A DNA stretch of 64,000 nt from Haloferax sulfurifontis ATCC BAA-897 (lineage in GTDB: Archaea; Halobacteriota; Halobacteria; Halobacteriales; Haloferacaceae): positions 248,001 through 312,000 of the forward strand of contig NZ_AOLM01000008.1 in assembly GCF_000337835.1 (NCBI RefSeq), in the 5' to 3' direction. The notes beneath the pieces are model-generated. The model worked only from the letters and a program-made list of their open reading frames with translations, searched no databases and was not told where the DNA came from. This document shows, one piece after another, positions 1-8,585 of the stretch. Every line of letters begins with the position of its first letter. Position 1 is the stretch's first letter. A program made the position numbers and the translations under genes.

Positions 1-1
1 G

Positions 2-610
2 ATAGACTCCGTCTACATGATGTGCCCGTTCCTCGCGCGCTACGGCGCGGCCGCGGGCGACGCCGACGCCTTCGACGAGGCGGTCGACCAGATTCTGATT
101 CACGCCGCGCACCTCCGCGACGGCCACACGGGGCTGTTCCGACACATCTGGGTCGAACAGCCGAACCACTACCCGCAGGGCGCGTTCTGGGCGCGCGGCA
201 ACGGCTGGGCCGCCGCCGCGTCGGCCGACGTGCTCGAACGGCTCCCCGAGGACCACCCGAAGCGCGACGACCTCCTCGACCTGTTCCGGTCGCACTGCGA
301 GGCGCTCCTCCCGCTTCAGGACGGCAGTGGCTTCTGGCACAACCTCGTCGACGACCCGCACACGCCGCTTGAGTCGTCGGGGACGCTCATGTTCGCCTAC
401 GCGTTCGCCCGCGGTATCGACCTCGGTCTCCTCGACGAGGAGACCTACCGCCGACCCGCCGAAGACGGGCTCGCGGCCGTCTCCCGCGTCGTCGGCGAGG
501 AGGGCGCGGTCAACCGCGTCGCCGGCCCGCCGGGCGGGCCCGAGGCTCCCCTGACGGACACGCCCTACGGGCAGGGCTGGTTCCTGATGGCCGCGGCCGC
601 GCTCGACTGA
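2..610 (+). CDS. Glycoside hydrolase family 88/105 protein, C-terminal part
   Basis: Partial gene whose reading frame is open to the left edge of the window (about 202 residues remain). The product resembles unsaturated rhamnogalacturonyl/glucuronyl hydrolases, which remove the 4,5-unsaturated uronic acid from oligosaccharides made by polysaccharide lyases. Visible family features are the FWARGNGWAA segment around window residue 66, the LESSGT motif near 125, and a TPYGQGWFL segment just before the C-terminus, as in (alpha/alpha)6-barrel YesR/YteR-type proteins. No signal peptide can be judged because the N-terminus is missing. It sits upstream of rhamnose catabolic genes on the same strand, which suggests release of rhamnose from rhamnogalacturonan-type material. 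The exact substrate is inferred. Confidence 0.82.
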   Translation: MDSVYMMCPFLARYGAAAGDADAFDEAVDQILIHAAHLRDGHTGLFRHIWVEQPNHYPQGAFWARGNGWAAAASADVLERLPEDHPKRDDLLDLFRSHCEALLPLQDGSGFWHNLVDDPHTPLESSGTLMFAYAFARGIDLGLLDEETYRRPAEDGLAAVSRVVGEEGAVNRVAGPPGGPEAPLTDTPYGQGWFLMAAAALD

Positions 611-708
611 GGGTCCGACCCGTCTTTCGTTTCGGCCCGATCGGGGCCGGCACCACAGTTATACGCCCCGGCATACATTGACAGACGAACGCGAGCGACA
701 CAAACACT

Positions 709-1806
709 ATGACCTACCACGCAGGCATCATCGGCACGGGCGGAATCGCAGGGATGGGCATCCTCGGCATGCACGACGAGGAGGCCATCGGCAGAGAGAA
801 AATCGACGCGAGCCACGCGGGCGGCTACGCCGCGACCGACGACATCGAACTCGTCGCCGTCGCCGACGTGGACGAGTCGAAACTGGACACCTTCGGCGAG
901 GCGTGGGACATCCCCGCCGACCGCCGGTACGTCGGCCACGAGGCGATGCTCGACGCCGAGGACCTCGACGCGGTGTCGGTCTGCACGCCGTCGTTCCTCC
1001 ACCGCGATCACGTCGTCGACGCCGCGCGCTCCGCGGCCGACCCCTCAGTCGTCTGGTGCGAGAAACCCATCGCGTCGTCCGTCAGCGACGCCGAGGAGAT
1101 GGTCGCCGTCTGCGACGAGACCGACACGGAACTCGTCGTCAACCACTCCTTTCGGTTCACGGACAAGCTTCGCCGACTCCGCGACCTCGTCCGCGAGGAG
1201 GGCATCCTCGGCGACGTGAAGTCCGTGAGCGCGCAGTACCGCATGGAGCTCATGCGGAACTCCACGCACGTCCTCGACACGCTCGTCTACCTCCTCGACG
1301 CGCGGGCCTCGCGGGTGAGCGGCCACATCACCGGCGAGAACGAGGCGCTCGACGCGTTGGACGCCACGGAGTCGGTCGTCGACGCCGGCGGCGGCGGACA
1401 CGTCGTCATGGACGACGGCACGTTCGTCACGGTAGACTGCACGATTCCGCGCGATATCTCGTCGATGACGCTGAGCTTCATCGGCACCGAGGGCAAGCTC
1501 TACATGAACAACGACGACGGTGAGTGGCGCTACTGGTCGCTCGAAGACGGCGAACACGTCGAGCGACCGCTCCCCGGCATCGAGGGCGCGTGGACGTGGG
1601 AATCGGACTACAAGGGGTCGTTCGCCAACGCGGCGGCCCACGTGCAGGACCTCCTCGACGGCGACGCCGAAAACTACTCGCCCGGCGTCGCGGCGACTCG
1701 CTCGCTCGAAATCATCGTCGGGTTCTACCTTTCGCACTACACCGACTCGACGGTCGACGTTCCGCTTCCGGGGCCGCTCCGCGAGGTGCCCATCACGTCG
1801 TGGTGA
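709..1806 (+). CDS. Gfo/Idh/MocA family NAD(P)-dependent oxidoreductase
   Basis: A 365-residue cytosolic sugar or sugar-derivative dehydrogenase. The N-terminal Rossmann fold has the GTGGIAG dinucleotide loop at residues 9-15, followed by the family signature CEKP near residue 119 and a STHVLDTL segment near 184 that supplies the usual catalytic histidine. The C-terminal alpha/beta domain is complete. A TATA-like stretch (GTTATACG) lies about 50 nt upstream of the ATG. It follows the GH88/105 gene by 98 bp, so it may process a released sugar. It is one candidate for L-rhamnose 1-dehydrogenase, the SDR near 13.9 kb being the other. The family call is firm; the substrate is inferred from context. 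Confidence 0.88.
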   Translation: MTYHAGIIGTGGIAGMGILGMHDEEAIGREKIDASHAGGYAATDDIELVAVADVDESKLDTFGEAWDIPADRRYVGHEAMLDAEDLDAVSVCTPSFLHRDHVVDAARSAADPSVVWCEKPIASSVSDAEEMVAVCDETDTELVVNHSFRFTDKLRRLRDLVREEGILGDVKSVSAQYRMELMRNSTHVLDTLVYLLDARASRVSGHITGENEALDALDATESVVDAGGGGHVVMDDGTFVTVDCTIPRDISSMTLSFIGTEGKLYMNNDDGEWRYWSLEDGEHVERPLPGIEGAWTWESDYKGSFANAAAHVQDLLDGDAENYSPGVAATRSLEIIVGFYLSHYTDSTVDVPLPGPLREVPITSW

Positions 1807-1843
1807 GTGCGGTCGGGTGATTAGTCGCTCACGCCGGAACGGT

Positions 1844-1860
1844 GTCCGGCATCACCGGAC
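1844..1860. promoter_or_regulatory. 17-bp inverted repeat GTCCGG-N5-CCGGAC
   Basis: Perfect 6-bp arms around the spacer CATCA, downstream of the Gfo/Idh/MocA gene. The same architecture recurs at 2180-2196 and 14821-14837, and with one arm mismatch at 15394-15410, always outside genes. It could be a protein-binding site or a short transcript hairpin. The function is unproven. Confidence 0.4.
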
Positions 1861-2179
1861 GCGAATCCGCGGTCGGAACTCTTCGGAGATACCGCGAATA
1901 TCCGCGATAGATGCGGCGTCAGTACAGAAACGCGCCGTTTCGTGACACGCGACCACGGTGGTCGGTGTCGCCATCGATTCGAGACTGACCGCGAACTGTC
2001 TCTCAGAAGTCGACTGACCGGAGTTAGCTCTGAATTACAGTTCTATGAGCGTAATCTTTCGGGCGTATGGCCCGCCTCGAGGACGGGAACGTGCAATTAT
2101 CATCGTCGACCTCACCGCGACGGACGACCACCGCTGGTCGATTCAGTCCCGAATGAATTTCCGACACCACCGGACAAGT

Positions 2180-2196
2180 ATCCGGCAGGACCGGAT
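2180..2196. promoter_or_regulatory. 17-bp inverted repeat ATCCGG-N5-CCGGAT
   Basis: Perfect 6-bp arms around CAGGA in the non-coding stretch downstream of rhaM. It overlaps a second CCGGA-N6-TCCGG arrangement starting at 2170. It shares the TCCGG-N5-CCGGA core with the repeats flanking the other end of the rhamnose locus. Confidence 0.4.
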
Positions 2197-2349
2197 TCGC
2201 AGAGAACTCCGAGAATCGTCCCGATATACGGGCTGATGCGGTCGAAAACGAGAGTCTATGGGGATTCATTCGATGGTGATGGTGTTGATAAATTCGGTCG
2301 GCACGACGTTTCGTCCGCCATGCCCGGACGTTTCTCGGGGTTTCGACCG

Positions 2350-2652
2350 TCAGACCATCCGGTAGACTTCCTCCATCCAACTGTCGTCGGTTTCGACGGT
2401 GATGCCGCTCATCTCCTCGGCCCAGTCGGCCTGCGCCTCGCTGTTGTCCATCACGTCTTGGATGGCCTCGGGGTCGTCGACTTCCATGAAGCCGAAGACG
2501 TGGCCGTCTTTCTCGAAGACGCTGTAGGTCTGCAGGCCGGCGTCGGAGTCCAAGTAGGCCGATTCGAGCGCCTCGGGGACGTTCTCGTGTTTCGTTCGGT
2601 ACTCCTCTCGCTTGCCGTCTTCTATCTCCAAGTGGAACGCGATTCGCGCCAT
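2350..2652 (-). CDS. rhaM: L-rhamnose mutarotase family protein
   Basis: A 100-residue protein of the RhaM/YiiL family (DUF718), which interconverts the alpha and beta anomers of L-rhamnose. The length matches the family (about 104). The N-terminus ARIAFHLEI, the EEYRTKHENV segment, the LQTYSVFEKDG strand and the C-terminal SWMEEVYRM follow the dimeric alpha/beta-barrel pattern, with the family histidine and tyrosines in place. It is divergently transcribed from the lactonase gene across a 79-bp shared promoter. Its presence is the best evidence that the locus handles L-rhamnose rather than another sugar. Confidence 0.88.
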   Translation of the reverse strand: MARIAFHLEIEDGKREEYRTKHENVPEALESAYLDSDAGLQTYSVFEKDGHVFGFMEVDDPEAIQDVMDNSEAQADWAEEMSGITVETDDSWMEEVYRMV

Positions 2653-2684
2653 GCGGCCTCCGATTCGGCGGCACCCGTCTTAGC

Positions 2685-2712
2685 TTTTCGGCGGGTAAGA
2701 TTTAGTACGGGG
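2685..2712. promoter_or_regulatory. Divergent promoter between rhaM and the lactonase gene
   Basis: The only AT-rich part of the 79-bp divergent region is GTAAGATTTAGTAC. It can be read as a TATA-like box on either strand: about 30 nt before the ATG at 2732 on the plus strand and about 45 nt before rhaM on the minus strand. Shared control of the two genes is inferred. Confidence 0.4.
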
Positions 2713-2731
2713 TCGGCCGTCGTCGACTGTA

Positions 2732-3601
2732 ATGATAGATTCCCACACCCACGCGTGGGGTGCCGCGAGCCCGGAACACCCGTGGACCAACGGCCCCATC
2801 TTGGACCTCGTGGACAGCTTCGACGTACACACCGTCTACACCGCCGAGCGCCTGCTCGCCGACATGGACCGAAACGGCGTGGACGAGGCGGTCGTCGTGG
2901 GCTACCCTATCTGCGACTGGACGGACAACTGGTACACCCGACGGGTCGCCGCCGAGTACGACCGACTCCACGGCATCGTGATGCTCGACCCCTTCGCCGA
3001 CGACGCGGTCGAGCGTCTCGACCGCTGTATGGAGACCGACGGCGTCCTCGGCTTCCGCCTCGGCGCGGCCTGCCCGTACGACCGGATGTGGGAGACGTTC
3101 GACCCGAGCGTGACGTGGCTCAGAGAGAGCGTCGAGGAGACCGCCTTCTGGGAGGCCGCGGTCGAACACGACGCCACGGTCCAGATTCTCTGCGACCACG
3201 GGCAACTCGACCAGGCGCTCGAACTCGTCGAGACGTACCCCGACCTCACCTACCTGTTCGACCACTTCGCCCACGCGGGCCCGGACACGCCCACCGACGA
3301 GGGGACGTTCGGCCGGTTCGCCGACCTCGCGGAACACGACTCGGTCGCGGTGAAGGTCTCGGAGATCGTCCACATGTCCGACTCGGCGTTCCCCTATGCC
3401 GACATGCACGACCACGTCCGGTGGTTCCTCGACACCTTCGGGCGCGAGCGGGTCGTCTGGGGTTCCGACTATCCGAACGTCAGCGACGTGGCCAGCTACG
3501 CGGAGGCGTGCAACTGGCTCAAGCAGGTCGACTCGCTGTCGGCGGCCGACCGGTCGTGGCTGACCGGGAAATCGTTCCGTCGGCACGTCGACCTCGGGTG
3601 A
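2732..3601 (+). CDS. Amidohydrolase-2 family protein, probable L-rhamnono-lactonase
   Basis: A 289-residue TIM-barrel metal hydrolase. The N-terminal DSHTHAW metal motif, the LCDHGQ and LFDHFAHAG segments in the barrel and the C-terminal WGSDYPNVS motif (metal or catalytic aspartate) are those of COG3618-type lactonases/amidohydrolases. In rhamnose and fucose oxidation, proteins of this family open the aldonolactone. Next to the mutarotase and upstream of a rhamnonate-dehydratase-like gene, L-rhamnono-gamma-lactonase is the natural reading. An unrelated amidohydrolase activity cannot be excluded from sequence alone. Confidence 0.85.
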   Translation: MIDSHTHAWGAASPEHPWTNGPILDLVDSFDVHTVYTAERLLADMDRNGVDEAVVVGYPICDWTDNWYTRRVAAEYDRLHGIVMLDPFADDAVERLDRCMETDGVLGFRLGAACPYDRMWETFDPSVTWLRESVEETAFWEAAVEHDATVQILCDHGQLDQALELVETYPDLTYLFDHFAHAGPDTPTDEGTFGRFADLAEHDSVAVKVSEIVHMSDSAFPYADMHDHVRWFLDTFGRERVVWGSDYPNVSDVASYAEACNWLKQVDSLSAADRSWLTGKSFRRHVDLG

Positions 3602-3675
3602 GCGTAACCGGTCGTCACCGCGTGCCTCGCTCGCACTGTCGTCGATCCGGTGGCTGAACTCTCCATCTCCGAATG

Positions 3676-3700
3676 ACACCGGTATATTTATTATAATGAA
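3676..3700 (+). promoter_or_regulatory. Promoter of the sugar importer operon
   Basis: A strong AT block TATATTTATTATAA (3683-3696) in otherwise GC-rich DNA lies about 30-40 nt before the ATG of the binding-protein gene, the position expected for an archaeal TATA box with a short leader. It drives the gene for the binding lipoprotein and the permeases behind it. Confidence 0.6.
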
Positions 3701-3725
3701 CTATAGTGGTTTGTAATAGCACATC

Positions 3726-5192
3726 ATGACTGATAGTGGTTCACAGAACCGGCTCAGTAGGCGGCGGTACGTGACCGGACTCGGAGCAGGTCTCACAGCG
3801 GCACTAGCGGGTTGTATGGGTGGCGGGAACGGCGGTGGCAGTGGTTCCGACGGCGGTTCCGACGGGGGAGGCTCCGGCGGCGGTGGCGGCGACTCCGGGT
3901 CGCAGTCACTCGACTTCTGGCTGTTCGGCGGCATCCCCGCCGAACGAGAGTACATAAGTAACCACTACAGCAGTTACAGCGACCACGACGTCACCTACCA
4001 GCACCAAGAGTGGGGGCAGAAGTACCAGATTATCGCGTCCGCGGCGGCGAACAACAACCTCCCGGACGTGATGGCCGGCCAGACTCAGCAGATTCCGGAT
4101 TACGTCGGCGCGAGCGCCATCCAACCGCTCGACCAAGAGCAGTTCGCCGACCAGTTGGAGGAGATAAACAGCCGGTTCATCCAGGCGAACGTCGACACGC
4201 AGATTTACGACAGCCTCGGCGACACCGAAGGAGAGCGGCAGTGGGGGCTTCCCGGCGGCTACGCCGACCTCGGTCCGTTCGTGGACATCCGAACCGACTA
4301 CCTCGAACAGACGAGTTTCGACAGCCCGCCGCGCAACTGGGAGGAGCTCATCCAACTCGGCGAGGAGATGCAGGAGCTCGACGAGGTGTCGGCGGCGATT
4401 ACCGCGCCGGGGACCGACTTCGGCCTGACGACCGGCTACTTCATCGGCTTCGTCTACGCCAACGGCGGTCGGTACTTCGACCCCGAGACGCTGGAGGCGA
4501 CGGTCGACCAACCCGGCTTCGTCGACGCCGTCAGGCTCTATCAGGACATCGCCGAGGCCGGTCTGTTCCCCGACTCGATGGCCGAGAACGACCACATCGG
4601 TGCGGGACGGCTCCTCCGCGAGGGCGAGTCCGGCATCTTCATCACGTACTCCCACGCGAACGCGGTCTACCAGACGACCGGCGCGCCGCAGGCGTGGCTC
4701 GACGGCGAGGGCCACACCGTCACCCGCGCGCCGCTTCCGGACAGCCCGTCGGGGAGCTTCGAACCCCGCGACCTGCTCCTGCAGAACGCGCAGGGCTTCA
4801 TGCTCGGCAACGGCACCGACTCGGAGGCCGAACTGCAGGCCGCCTTCGACTTCACCGAGTGGTGGAACTCCGAAGAACAGCTCGCGCCGTGGACCTACGA
4901 CGCCGAGAACGACGTGGGCATCCGCGGGCGCGTCCCGACGCTCGAAAGCGCCTTCGAGGACCCGAGCGACCTCTTCCGGAGCCAGTTCGGCGACCTCGTG
5001 ACGCTGTACGAGAACGACGACCTGTTCACGCGCACCTCGCGGTTCCCGTCGTTCTCGGGCATCGCGTCGGTCCAGAGCATCATCAACACCGAGGTCATCC
5101 AGCCGGTCGTCCTCGGCAACGCGACGGCAGAGGAGGCCTGTAGCGCCGCCAACGAATCGGTTCAGGAAGTCATCGACGAGGAGCTGGCCTGA
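3726..5192 (+). CDS. ABC sugar importer, substrate-binding lipoprotein
   Basis: A 488-residue extracellular solute-binding protein (family 1, COG1653 type). The N-terminus has a twin-arginine motif (SRRRYVTG), a short hydrophobic stretch and a lipobox LAGC ending near residue 30. A Gly/Ser-rich linker to about residue 60 follows, typical of haloarchaeal lipoproteins exported folded by Tat. The rest is a two-lobed maltose-binding-like fold. It is the first gene of an importer operon (permeases begin 58 bp downstream) between rhamnose catabolic genes, so rhamnose or a rhamnose-containing oligosaccharide is the likely ligand. Confidence 0.92.
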   Translation: MTDSGSQNRLSRRRYVTGLGAGLTAALAGCMGGGNGGGSGSDGGSDGGGSGGGGGDSGSQSLDFWLFGGIPAEREYISNHYSSYSDHDVTYQHQEWGQKYQIIASAAANNNLPDVMAGQTQQIPDYVGASAIQPLDQEQFADQLEEINSRFIQANVDTQIYDSLGDTEGERQWGLPGGYADLGPFVDIRTDYLEQTSFDSPPRNWEELIQLGEEMQELDEVSAAITAPGTDFGLTTGYFIGFVYANGGRYFDPETLEATVDQPGFVDAVRLYQDIAEAGLFPDSMAENDHIGAGRLLREGESGIFITYSHANAVYQTTGAPQAWLDGEGHTVTRAPLPDSPSGSFEPRDLLLQNAQGFMLGNGTDSEAELQAAFDFTEWWNSEEQLAPWTYDAENDVGIRGRVPTLESAFEDPSDLFRSQFGDLVTLYENDDLFTRTSRFPSFSGIASVQSIINTEVIQPVVLGNATAEEACSAANESVQEVIDEELA

Positions 5193-5250
5193 CGATGCGA
5201 CTCGAACCGTCGCTCGAACGACGGCGGCCCAACGGCGGTGAGTTACGACC

Positions 5251-6177
5251 ATGAGTTACTCGAAGCAGGCGAGGGGCTCGTTCGAGAGCGTCTCCGAGCG
5301 GATTCCGGAGGGCGTCAAGGTGTACCTCCCGGTCCTGCCGGTGACGGCGCTCGTCGGGCTGTTCATCCTCTACCCCATCGCACAGGCGATCTATTCGAGC
5401 TTCTTCAACAAGGACCTGCTCGCGCCCAGCGAGGCCGAGTTTATCGGACTGGCGAACTACGCCGAAATCTGGTCGAATCCGACTATCCATCAGGTGCTGT
5501 GGAACACGCTCATCTGGGTCGTCGTCGGCAGTTCCGCCGCTATCGTCCTCGGCTTCCTGATGGGTTGGCTCCTCCACGAGAAACTGCCGTACACGAGCGT
5601 CGCGAGCGCAATCGTGCTCATCCCGTGGGTCCTCCCGCGGGTCGTCGGCGCGTCCATCTGGCAGTTCATGTTCGGCGGGTCGCAGGGCATCATCAACGAA
5701 CTGCTCGTCCAGCTCGGCGTCATCGACGAGTACATCGTCATGCTCGGCTCGACGGAGCTCTCGCTGTGGCCGCCCATCATCGGGATGATTTGGCGGCTCG
5801 CACCGCTTTTCGCGCTGTTGACGCTCACGTCCCTGCAGGGCATCGACGAGCATCTCTACGAGGCCGCGCGCATGGACGGCGCGACGCCGTGGGAGCAGTT
5901 CCGGTTCATCACCATCCCGATGATGCGGTACAACCTCGCCATCGGGTTCCTCCTGATGCTCATCTACAACATCAGGAACTTCTCGATGATTTGGGTGATG
6001 ACGAAGGGCGGCCCCGGCGTCTCCAGTAGCACGCTCCCGGTCATGATCTACCGGACGGCGTTCGTCGACTTCGACGTGGGGCTGGCGTCGGCGCTGTCGC
6101 TCATCCTGTTCGTCGTCCTGCTCGTGTTCTCGTACTACTACATTCAGGTGTACGACCAAGTGCGGGGTGACGTCTGA
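5251..6177 (+). CDS. ABC sugar importer permease (MalF/UgpA type)
   Basis: A 308-residue inner-membrane permease with six predicted helices, the first near residues 25-50. The cytoplasmic EAA loop near residues 205-225 reads YEAARMDGATPWEQFRFITI, the binding-protein-dependent transport signature that contacts the ATPase. It follows the binding protein by 58 bp and its TGA overlaps the ATG of the second permease by 1 nt, indicating translational coupling. It should form a heterodimer with the next gene product. Confidence 0.94.
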   Translation: MSYSKQARGSFESVSERIPEGVKVYLPVLPVTALVGLFILYPIAQAIYSSFFNKDLLAPSEAEFIGLANYAEIWSNPTIHQVLWNTLIWVVVGSSAAIVLGFLMGWLLHEKLPYTSVASAIVLIPWVLPRVVGASIWQFMFGGSQGIINELLVQLGVIDEYIVMLGSTELSLWPPIIGMIWRLAPLFALLTLTSLQGIDEHLYEAARMDGATPWEQFRFITIPMMRYNLAIGFLLMLIYNIRNFSMIWVMTKGGPGVSSSTLPVMIYRTAFVDFDVGLASALSLILFVVLLVFSYYYIQVYDQVRGDV

Positions 6178-7142
6178 TGGCGGCGAAAGACCCCGACACG
6201 GCCGCCGAGTTCCGGCGGAACGAGTCGTGGCTGTTCGACACCACGGCGGGCGCGTACGTCCGCAAGACGGCGGTTTCGCTCCTGACGCTCGTCGTCTTCG
6301 CGTTCGTCCTCTTCCCGCTGTACTGGATGGTCGTGACGGCGTTCAAGACCACCGCGGAGATTCAGCAGATTCCGCCGACGGTGTTCCCGAACGATTTCTC
6401 GTTGGAGGGCTTCCGGCTCGTCGTCGAGTCGTCGATTCAGGCGGGCGGCTACACCTCGCTTTTCGCTAACCTGTTCGGCTGGCAGGCGTCGTCGGCCATC
6501 GACATCGACATCCTGTCGCTCGTGCTGAACAGCCTGAAAGTCGCGATCGGCGCGGGCGCAATCGCGCTCGTCTTCGGGACGGCCGCGTCGTACGTGCTCT
6601 CGCGCCGCGACTTCGCCGGGAAGAACGCGCTCATGAGCATCTTCCTCGCGTCGCTGATGTTCCCCGGGACCGCCATCATGGTCCCCGAGTGGGAACTCGT
6701 CTCGGCGCTCGGCCTGTTCAACACGCACCTCGTGTTGATCTTCATCTACGGCGCGATGACCGCGCCGTTCGTCGTCTGGCTGATGAAGGGCTTCTTCGAC
6801 GACTTCCCGGACTCGATTATCGAGGCCTCCCGCATCGACCAGTGTAGCTCGATAGAGACGTTCTGGTACGTCATCGTCCCGATGGCGCGGAACTCGCTCA
6901 TCGCGTCGTTCATCTTCGCGTTCCTCCTCGCGTGGAACGAGTTGGTGTTCGCGCTGACGCTCCTCGACAACTCGCGGTACACGGTTCCGCCGGGACTCCT
7001 GACGTTCGTACAGGGGTTCAACACCCAGTGGAACGTCGTCGCCGCGGCCTCGATTATCATCTCGCTTCCCGTCCTGCTCGGACTGGCCTACATCCAGCGC
7101 TACTTCGTGCAGGGGCTCACCGGCGGCGCGATTAAGGGATAA
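6177..7142 (+). CDS. ABC sugar importer permease (MalG/UgpE type)
   Basis: A 321-residue membrane protein with an extended N-terminus before the first helix (about residues 35-60). It has six predicted helices in all and the EAA loop near residue 215 (EASRIDQCSSIETFWYVIVP). It is the partner of the preceding permease, whose stop codon it overlaps by one base. The IDQCSS variant in place of the more usual IDGAS is mildly unusual but keeps the loop. The ATPase gene begins 95 bp downstream behind its own promoter-like element. Confidence 0.93.
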   Translation: MAAKDPDTAAEFRRNESWLFDTTAGAYVRKTAVSLLTLVVFAFVLFPLYWMVVTAFKTTAEIQQIPPTVFPNDFSLEGFRLVVESSIQAGGYTSLFANLFGWQASSAIDIDILSLVLNSLKVAIGAGAIALVFGTAASYVLSRRDFAGKNALMSIFLASLMFPGTAIMVPEWELVSALGLFNTHLVLIFIYGAMTAPFVVWLMKGFFDDFPDSIIEASRIDQCSSIETFWYVIVPMARNSLIASFIFAFLLAWNELVFALTLLDNSRYTVPPGLLTFVQGFNTQWNVVAAASIIISLPVLLGLAYIQRYFVQGLTGGAIKG

Positions 7143-7204
7143 CACCCTTCGCCCGCCGTCTCTCGGTGCCGCACGTCGCGGTCAATTTTCGTCGTCAGTC
7201 GCTA

Positions 7205-7216
7205 GGTTTAAGGGGC
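7205..7216 (+). promoter_or_regulatory. TATA-like element before the importer ATPase gene
   Basis: GGTTTAAGGG lies about 28 nt upstream of the ATG at 7238, the usual distance for a leaderless or short-leader haloarchaeal transcript. It suggests the ATPase gene can be transcribed apart from the permease genes. Confidence 0.4.
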
Positions 7217-7237
7217 GTTCTACGGTAATGTTTTACA

Positions 7238-8419
7238 ATGACACACCTAACAGTAGACGGTGTCACGAAGATTTTCGGCGACCCCGACAAGGACGGTGTC
7301 GTCGCAGTCGACGACCTCGACATCGACGTCGAAGACGGGGAGTTTCTCGTTTTGCTCGGCCCGAGCGGGTGCGGGAAGACGACGACGCTCCGGATGATCG
7401 GCGGACTGGAGACGCCGACCTCCGGTGAAATTCGCTTCGACGACGTCGTCGTCAACGACATCAAAGCCCGAAACCGCGACGTGGCGATGGTGTTCCAGGA
7501 CTTCGCGCTCTACCCGCATATGACCGTCCGGGAGAACCTCGGGTTCGGCCTCAAGCGGGAGGACAACGGCATGTCGACGGCGGACGTCAACGAGCGGGTC
7601 GAGGAGGTGGCGACGATGCTCGAAATCGAACAGCTCCTGAACAACAAGCCCGCACAGCTCTCGGGCGGACAGAAACAGCGCGTCGCGCTCGGCCGGGCTA
7701 TCATCCGCGAGCCGCGGCTGTTCCTCTTCGACGAGCCGCTTGCGAACCTCGACGCGAAGCTCCGCAAGACGATGCGGACCGAAATCGACGAACTGCAGTC
7801 CGAGGTCGGCATCACCTCCGCGTACGTCACCCACAACCAGGAGGAGGCGATGACAATCGCCGACAAAATCGCCGTCCTCAACGACGGCGCGCTCCAGCAG
7901 TTGGGTCGCCCGGAGGAGGTGTTCAACGAACCGGCGAACCTCTTCGTCGCGCAGTTCGTCGGCAGTCCGGACATGAACATCTACGACGGCGTCGTCGAGG
8001 AGGCCGCCGACGGCGTTCGCGTCGAACTCGACGGCGTGAGCTTCGAACTGCCGAGCGACGCCCTCGACGCGGAGGTCCCGCCCGGCGGCGTCAACGTCGG
8101 CTTCCGGCCGCAGGACTTCTACCAGACGGGCAAGCGGCGCGCCGACGGACTGACCTTCGACGTCGATATCCGCGTCATCGAGCCGGTCGGAACGAAAGCC
8201 ATCGTCCACGGCGACGGCCCCATGGGCGACGTCACCGCCGAAATCGGCGAGTTCCACGGGCTATCGGCCGGCGACACGCTGTCGCTTTCTATCGCGCCCG
8301 AACACGTCTACCTGTTCGACGCCGAGACGGAGGCACTGCGCAAGGGCCGGCGTATCGAGAACCGGGCGTCCGTCCAATCGCAGTCCCAGTCGTCGGAGTC
8401 GGACGGCGTCGAAATATAA
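7238..8419 (+). CDS. ABC sugar importer ATPase (MalK/UgpC type)
   Basis: A 393-residue ATPase that powers the adjacent sugar importer. Visible motifs are Walker A GPSGCGKTT (residues 41-49), Q-loop near 89, signature LSGGQKQR near 142, Walker B LFLFDEP near 163 and the switch histidine in THNQEE. From about residue 240 a TOBE-type regulatory domain follows (GFRPQD, IEPVGTKA, APEHVYLFD), as in MalK. A Ser/Gln-rich tail ends the protein. A decayed copy of the same kind of C-terminal domain occurs near 53 kb. Confidence 0.95.
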   Translation: MTHLTVDGVTKIFGDPDKDGVVAVDDLDIDVEDGEFLVLLGPSGCGKTTTLRMIGGLETPTSGEIRFDDVVVNDIKARNRDVAMVFQDFALYPHMTVRENLGFGLKREDNGMSTADVNERVEEVATMLEIEQLLNNKPAQLSGGQKQRVALGRAIIREPRLFLFDEPLANLDAKLRKTMRTEIDELQSEVGITSAYVTHNQEEAMTIADKIAVLNDGALQQLGRPEEVFNEPANLFVAQFVGSPDMNIYDGVVEEAADGVRVELDGVSFELPSDALDAEVPPGGVNVGFRPQDFYQTGKRRADGLTFDVDIRVIEPVGTKAIVHGDGPMGDVTAEIGEFHGLSAGDTLSLSIAPEHVYLFDAETEALRKGRRIENRASVQSQSQSSESDGVEI

Positions 8420-8585
8420 CTCGGCGCGACTGCCCCATCGAACGTCAGCGGGCGTGGTGTCTCGCGGCACCCAGAGCCGCGGCTTCAGCCGCGCTACCGC
8501 CGAAATTCTCCGCCCGCACCCAAACATATTAATCGGTGTGTTCACATGGTGTAACCGAGACGAACTCACACGGTTATTCGCAACT

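Larger units (their letters stand above)
1807..2349. other. Intergenic region with two CCGG inverted repeats
   Basis: About 540 bp between the convergent oxidoreductase and rhamnose mutarotase genes. No convincing coding sequence is visible; open frames here lack the acidic, GC3-biased character of the real genes. It contains two 17-bp inverted repeats (1844-1860 and 2180-2196) with the same TCCGG-N5-CCGGA core. AT content rises around 2030-2110 and 2230-2300. Confidence 0.6.

Noticed and set aside
1942-3657. 571-codon open frame on the plus strand
   Set aside because: It is antisense to rhaM and out of frame with the lactonase. The translation turns into Arg-rich low-complexity sequence, the usual shadow of a GC-rich haloarchaeal gene.
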